Position numbers and translations under genes: made by a program. Positions 59,696 to 64,000 of a DNA stretch of 64,000 nt are shown piece after piece. Numbering within the stretch: position 1 is the stretch's first letter; each line of letters begins with the position of its first letter. The DNA is from Arcanobacterium_A bovis (lineage in GTDB: Bacteria; Actinomycetota; Actinomycetes; Actinomycetales; Actinomycetaceae). The notes beneath the pieces are model-generated. The model did not search any database, was not told the DNA's origin, and saw only the letters and a list, made by a program, of their open reading frames with translations. The stretch lies in NCBI RefSeq assembly GCF_042655305.1, contig NZ_JBHSLR010000006.1. The stretch is one strand, 5' to 3'.

Positions 59696-60727
59696 TTATT
59701 GTGCGTCGCGTCCTTTTTCAATCGCATGTGTGACTTCGGTGCTGAAGCGATCGAAGTCAGATACGTAGTGTTTGTCCTGGCTTACGCGGAATTGAGTAAA
59801 TTGTTCAAGCGCATGTGCGTCAGCGACTTTTTTGGTGATCTTTCCAGCGTTCTCAAGTAGTTCGCGGGCATCAAGGGTGAGAACTTGATCGAGAAGTTTC
59901 ACCCATTGTTCCATCGTTGTGGGGATATGGCGTTTGGCGCGTGATTCGGCGAGATTGAGGAAGGTGTCCACGAGCTGGGCGAGGTCGCTCAGTTCCTCTG
60001 TGCTTAGATAGTTTTTCCCCACTGTGACATCAGTGCGCAGGATTTTCCCATCTGGGCTATTTTTCCACGAGGTTAGGCCCATGTGAGGTTTCGAGGAATC
60101 AGCACGCTCTTTAATAAGCTCGGCGGCGGTGTGCCTGTGGACGGCAAAGTGCATTTTGTTCTGCACCGTGGCAAAGAAGTTCTTCGTGAGCGGGGAATCG
60201 GACCGGTAGTCGACAGCGGTCGAATAAATATCGGTGACTTTTTGGTAGAAGCGTCGCTCAGAGAGCCTGATCTCCCGAACTTCTTCGAGAAGTTGTTCAA
60301 AGTAATCGACACCGAGGATTTCTCCTTGCTCCATGCGCGGCCGGTCAATCACATATCCACGTAATGTGAAATCGCGAAGCACGTTGGTGGCCCACTGCCG
60401 GAACTGGGTGGCACGAAGCGAGTTCACACGGTAACCCACTGAGATAATTGCATCCAGGTTATAGTGCTTGGTGACGTAAGACTTGCCGTCTGTGGCAGTT
60501 ATCCGGAATTTCCGGATAACTGAATTCTCCTCAAGCTCTCCCGAACGGAAGATGTTGAGAAGATGCTCGTTTACGGTACGAACGTCAACCCCGAACAGTT
60601 CCGCCATGAGTTTCTGCGTCAGCCAGATAGTGCCGTCCTCGTATCGAACCTCGATGCCAAAATTCTCGTCCGCTGTGAAGGTGAGGAAATGCCCCGAGGA
60701 ATGTTGAATAAGCTTCTTAGACATCAC
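59696..60727 (-). CDS. RhuM-family virulence/defence-island protein
   Basis: The 343-residue protein fits the RhuM family: the N-terminal part IWLTQKLMAELFGVDVRTVN followed by HLLNIFRSGEL, and then YNLDAIISVGYRVNSLRATQ and FRQWATNVLRDFTLRGYVID. RhuM was first seen in a Salmonella pathogenicity island; homologues are frequent in restriction-modification and mobile islands, but no activity is proven. The start is GTG at 60727 or ATG at 60724. No restriction genes are seen nearby. With the gene at 58312 it marks the only accessory-looking segment here. Confidence 0.85.
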   Translation of the reverse strand: MMSKKLIQHSSGHFLTFTADENFGIEVRYEDGTIWLTQKLMAELFGVDVRTVNEHLLNIFRSGELEENSVIRKFRITATDGKSYVTKHYNLDAIISVGYRVNSLRATQFRQWATNVLRDFTLRGYVIDRPRMEQGEILGVDYFEQLLEEVREIRLSERRFYQKVTDIYSTAVDYRSDSPLTKNFFATVQNKMHFAVHRHTAAELIKERADSSKPHMGLTSWKNSPDGKILRTDVTVGKNYLSTEELSDLAQLVDTFLNLAESRAKRHIPTTMEQWVKLLDQVLTLDARELLENAGKITKKVADAHALEQFTQFRVSQDKHYVSDFDRFSTEVTHAIEKGRDAQ

Positions 60728-60979
60728 TCAGCCTAACTTTCTGTGAAACCATTTCTTGCCGGATCGCCTTGCGAATTTTCGTGTGTATCTTTTGAGCGAT
60801 CAAGTTTTCATAGAGGATAGTGTAGTTCAGTTTGGGTATCAGCGTGGCACTAGTTCGGCGCCAAGAATCTACTCCGCTTGGAGCCCACAATATGGCATCG
60901 CCGCCCATGAACCCTGAAATGAAGGCACAATAGTTGTAAGTCACAGCGGGTGGGGCTGCTAAGGAGGAGTGGGCGCCGG

Positions 60980-63900
60980 ATGTACAAAAATCAGGACGCA
61001 CAGGGCAAGGCTATGAGCCAAAACAATACCGAGCACCAGCACGACGCCAGATATCTACGCGGCACAGAGCGCCAGCGCGTCGTCAAGCACCAGCAATCCG
61101 TCGTCGCCCCACACGACGTTCAGGCAGTACAACGCGCCGTCGCCGAAATTTCTGCCGCAATTACTGGAAGCGTCGATTCTTCGGTACTCGCCCAAGCCCA
61201 GTACTCCACCGATGCGTCGAATTATCGTGTTTTGCCTGCGTTTGTGGTGTTTCCGCGCTCGCGTGACGACGTCGTAGCCACTTTACGTATCTGCCGCAAA
61301 CATCGGATTCCGATCACCTCGCGTGGCGGCGGCACGTCGGTAGCGGGTAACTCAATCGGCTCAGGCGCAGTGATTGATTTTTCGCGGTACATGAATCGCA
61401 TCTTAGAAATAGACCCCGAAACCCGCACTGCGCTCGTGGAGCCCGGTGTCGTCATGAGCGATTTGCAACGTGAGGCTGCGAAATATGGCCTGCGTTTCGG
61501 ACCCGATCCATCCACCCAAAATCGAGCGACTTTTGGCGGAATGATTGGCAATAACGCCTGTGGTCCTCACGCTGTGGCCTGGGGTAGGACTGCCGATAAC
61601 GTGGTGGAACTCGACTGTATTGACGGCGCAGGCCGAGAATTTCTCGCTTCCGCCCGCGGAATGGACTCTGCACCTGCGCTTAAATCGCTCATCGGTGATA
61701 ATCTCGCTCATATCCGACAAAATTTTGGCCGTTTTTCTCGGCAGGTTTCGGGCTACTCCCTTGAACACCTTCTGCCTGAAAACGGCGAGAACCTCGCAAA
61801 AATGCTGGTGGGAAGTGAGGGAACGCTCATCACGATTCTCAAAGCTCGCCTCAAACTCGTTCCCATCGCGCAAGCGCCGATGCTGGTGGTTTTGGGATAC
61901 CCTGATATGCCCACCGCAGCCGACCACGTGCCAGACCTGCTCAAACACAAGCCGCTAGCAATCGAAGGAATTGATGCGCAGCTGGTGGACGTCGTCCGCC
62001 GCGCAAAAGGTCACGTGCCCGAATTGCCACCCGGTGGCGGCTGGCTACTCATTGAAGTCGGTGCTCAGGAGGGCGACGACGCTGCTGAGGTTCCGTCGCG
62101 TGCTGCTGCGCTCGCTGCCGATGCCGGCACTGAGGCAGTTCGTATCCTTCCGGCTGGCACGCAGGCCACTGAGCTGTGGAGAATCCGTGCTGACGGAGCT
62201 GGACTAGGCGGGCAGACGCCGAGCGGAACACAGGCTTGGCCAGGCTGGGAAGATAGCGCCGTGCCGCCGGAACATCTGGGGGAGTATTTACGCGAGCTGC
62301 AGGAGCTTATGGATTCCTACCAGCTTTCCGGCTTGATGTACGGGCATTTCGGCGATGGTTGTGTGCATGTGCGCATTGATTTTCCTTTTGAACAACGTGA
62401 TGGTGTGGATGTATTTCGCGAGTTCATGGAGCGATCAGCCGATTTGGTGGCGCGCTTTGGTGGCTCGCTCTCGGGTGAACATGGCGACGGACGTGCGCGT
62501 TCTCAATTGCTCCCGCGCATGTTCGATCCGCATTCGTTGGCATTGTTTTCGCAGGTAAAAGGCATTTTCGATCCGGAGAATTTCTTGAATCCTGGCGTGC
62601 TCGTTGAGCCAGTTCCTTTCGATGAGAATTTGCGCCGCCCAGCTGCTCATAAAATGGAATACGCTGGCGGTTTCCATTTTCATGACGACGCCGGTGACTT
62701 CACAAACGCCGTCCACCGCTGTACTGGTGTGGGTAACTGCCGTGCAGATCGAACTGCTGCCGGCTTTTTCATGTGTCCATCGTATCTTGCAACCCGCGAA
62801 GAGAAGGACGTTACCCGAGGCAGAATGCGAGTTCTGCAAGAGGTAGCTAACGGAACACTAGTTGCTGGGTTTGCTGATTCGGCGGTTGCTGATGCGCTTG
62901 ACCTGTGTCTCGCATGCAAAGCCTGCTCAGCGGATTGCCCGACGGGCGTCGACATGGCGCGTTACCGTTCAGAAGCCTTGTTTCGGCGATATCGGGGCAA
63001 ACTGCGGCCACGCACGCATTACCTGCTGGGGAATCTGCCGACGCTTGCACGTCTAGCCACCTCGATTCCTGGTGCAGCAAAGCTCGCAAATCGGCTCATG
63101 AGCATTGGTTTCATTAAGAAAACTGCGTTCACTTTGGCAGGAATTGACACGAGACGATCCATGCCGGGATTCGCTACTAAGCGATTTTCGTCAATCGCCA
63201 GCAAGTTTATCGACTCAGGCATCTCAGGCACAGGTACTGGTGAGTTTGGGCGAATGGCTGGTGCTGGCGTCGTCTCCAAAGAAAATGCGAAATATGTGAT
63301 GCTTTGGGCGGATTCTTTCTCCGAAACGCTCGACACGCGCGGGGCTCAGGCGCAAGTGCAGTTATTGCAGCGTCTGGGTTATACCGTGCTTATCCCGCCG
63401 CGCGACATATGTTGCGGCCTGACATGGATTACCACTGGTCAGCTGGGTACTGTGAAGAAGAAATTGGGCACGTTGCTGGAGGTGCTGGCGCCGTTTGCCG
63501 CCAGTGGGATTCCGATTGTGGGAGTGGAGCCGTCGTGTACAGCAGTTTTGCGCGACGACATACTTGATTTACTTCCTGACGATGAGCGTGCAGGCGTGCT
63601 CTCCTCCATGACGTTCACCCTGGCAGAGCTATTAGTGCATCCAGATTTCGGCGCAGTAGAACGCACGCAGTTGCCAGATTTGCGTGGTTTGGAAGTTGTG
63701 GCTCAACCACATTGCCACCATTATTCGGTGATGGGTTGGCAGGCGGATGCCAAGCTATTGCGCGACTGTGGTGCGGACCTGAGGATTTTGAGTGGGTGTT
63801 GTGGCCTCGCCGGAAATTTCGGCATGGAGCAGGGGCATTACGAAACCTCGGTGAAGATCGCTGAAAATTCACTGATGCCGACATTGCAAGCTGCAAGTGG

Positions 63901-64000
63901 GGAAGCGGTATTTCTTGCCGACGGATTTTCTTGCCGTACGCAGGCACAACAATTGATGGGAGCACAGGGAGTGCATCTAGCTGAGCTGCTGCTGTACGGA
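60980..64000 (+). CDS. FAD-binding and Fe-S oxidoreductase (D-lactate/glycolate dehydrogenase type), partial
   Basis: The frame is open from the ATG at 60980 to the window end (1007 codons, no stop), so it is cut at the 3' side. The first ~450 residues form an FAD-linked oxidase domain: RGGGTSVAGNSIG, FGPDPSTQNRATFGGMIGNN, then the C-terminal cap with GHFGDGCVHVRIDF and SGEHGDGRARS. A Fe-S module follows with CTGVGNC and CLACKACSADCP. The end has CCG-type motifs (CCGLTW, EPSC, QPHCHH, SGCCGLAG). This layout fits membrane-associated D-lactate dehydrogenases of the Dld-II/GlcD-GlcF fusion type. AGGAGG lies 12 bases before the ATG; ATG at 61013 is another option. Confidence 0.9.
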   Translation, partial: MYKNQDAQGKAMSQNNTEHQHDARYLRGTERQRVVKHQQSVVAPHDVQAVQRAVAEISAAITGSVDSSVLAQAQYSTDASNYRVLPAFVVFPRSRDDVVATLRICRKHRIPITSRGGGTSVAGNSIGSGAVIDFSRYMNRILEIDPETRTALVEPGVVMSDLQREAAKYGLRFGPDPSTQNRATFGGMIGNNACGPHAVAWGRTADNVVELDCIDGAGREFLASARGMDSAPALKSLIGDNLAHIRQNFGRFSRQVSGYSLEHLLPENGENLAKMLVGSEGTLITILKARLKLVPIAQAPMLVVLGYPDMPTAADHVPDLLKHKPLAIEGIDAQLVDVVRRAKGHVPELPPGGGWLLIEVGAQEGDDAAEVPSRAAALAADAGTEAVRILPAGTQATELWRIRADGAGLGGQTPSGTQAWPGWEDSAVPPEHLGEYLRELQELMDSYQLSGLMYGHFGDGCVHVRIDFPFEQRDGVDVFREFMERSADLVARFGGSLSGEHGDGRARSQLLPRMFDPHSLALFSQVKGIFDPENFLNPGVLVEPVPFDENLRRPAAHKMEYAGGFHFHDDAGDFTNAVHRCTGVGNCRADRTAAGFFMCPSYLATREEKDVTRGRMRVLQEVANGTLVAGFADSAVADALDLCLACKACSADCPTGVDMARYRSEALFRRYRGKLRPRTHYLLGNLPTLARLATSIPGAAKLANRLMSIGFIKKTAFTLAGIDTRRSMPGFATKRFSSIASKFIDSGISGTGTGEFGRMAGAGVVSKENAKYVMLWADSFSETLDTRGAQAQVQLLQRLGYTVLIPPRDICCGLTWITTGQLGTVKKKLGTLLEVLAPFAASGIPIVGVEPSCTAVLRDDILDLLPDDERAGVLSSMTFTLAELLVHPDFGAVERTQLPDLRGLEVVAQPHCHHYSVMGWQADAKLLRDCGADLRILSGCCGLAGNFGMEQGHYETSVKIAENSLMPTLQAASGEAVFLADGFSCRTQAQQLMGAQGVHLAELLLYG

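Noticed and set aside
60717..61001. A 94-codon minus-strand frame upstream of rhuM
   Set aside because: It overlaps the start of the FAD/Fe-S gene and has no ribosome site. It may be a gene remnant, so it is mentioned as a finding but not called as a gene.
1..64000. CRISPR arrays, insertion sequences, integrases, replication origin
   Set aside because: No regularly spaced repeats, transposase or integrase motifs, attachment duplications at the tRNA genes, or DnaA-box clusters were noticed.

Overview
The window looks like chromosomal DNA of a moderate-GC actinobacterium. Lineage markers are a mycothiol synthase (mshD), GTP-type PEP carboxykinase, a BldC-like MerR regulator, DUF3073 and DUF3618 proteins, a MutT1-type NUDIX/phosphatase fusion, ClpC with a ClgR-like site, an LAETG cell-wall sorting signal, and several genes with leaderless-type promoters. 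The gene set and base composition fit Actinomycetaceae (an Arcanobacterium/Trueperella-like organism); this placement is inference. The content is mostly core chromosome. No CRISPR array, insertion sequence or prophage was seen. Only about 58.3-61 kb looks accessory.

Layout. 0-9.9 kb: fba, a reverse pair of ATP-grasp ligase and FemAB transferase (probable peptidoglycan cross-bridge genes), purA, an LppM-type lipoprotein, pckG, purC. 10-18.3 kb: a TetR regulator, a wall-anchored 5'-nucleotidase, a sterol-carrier-like protein with an RNB exonuclease, DUF3073, bldC-like, DUF3618 with a holin-like membrane protein, tpx. 18.3-30.1 kb: murJ, tRNA-Phe/Asp/Glu, mscS-msrB, a phosphodiesterase-like protein, an EamA exporter, tRNA-Lys, mshD, ppk1, mutT1. 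30.1-36.3 kb: a phosphate block (pstSCAB behind a Pho-box-like repeat, then a convergent DUF47-pit pair). 36.3-37.1 kb: a gene-free stretch with a candidate small RNA and a palindromic repeat. 37.1-44 kb: membrane protein, nitrobindin-like protein, ygfZ, dtd, clpC, HAD phosphatase. 44-54.9 kb: arsC-like, tdh-kbl, a beta-glucosidase/MFS operon, a second MFS gene, ppdK, csbD. 54.9-58.2 kb: a feoA-feoB-feoC-like iron operon behind a DtxR-like box. 58.3-64 kb: an unrecognised protein, a RhuM-family protein, and an FAD/Fe-S oxidoreductase that runs off the window.

Themes. fba, pckG and ppdK form a glycolysis/gluconeogenesis set around PEP. ppk1, mutT1, pst, pit and DUF47 handle phosphate and polyphosphate. 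The ligase/FemAB pair and murJ serve peptidoglycan assembly. tpx, msrB, mshD and arsC serve thiol and redox defence. Many gene ends, especially convergent ones, carry very long perfect hairpins, often without a U-tract.

The most interesting items are: a three-copy palindromic intergenic repeat with compensatory changes in its stem; a candidate minus-strand small RNA with its own promoter and terminator; a FeoB with a nine-cysteine insertion and degenerate G4/G5 motifs, next to a four-cysteine FeoC-like protein; and a Kbl enzyme with a 37-residue repeat-derived insertion.
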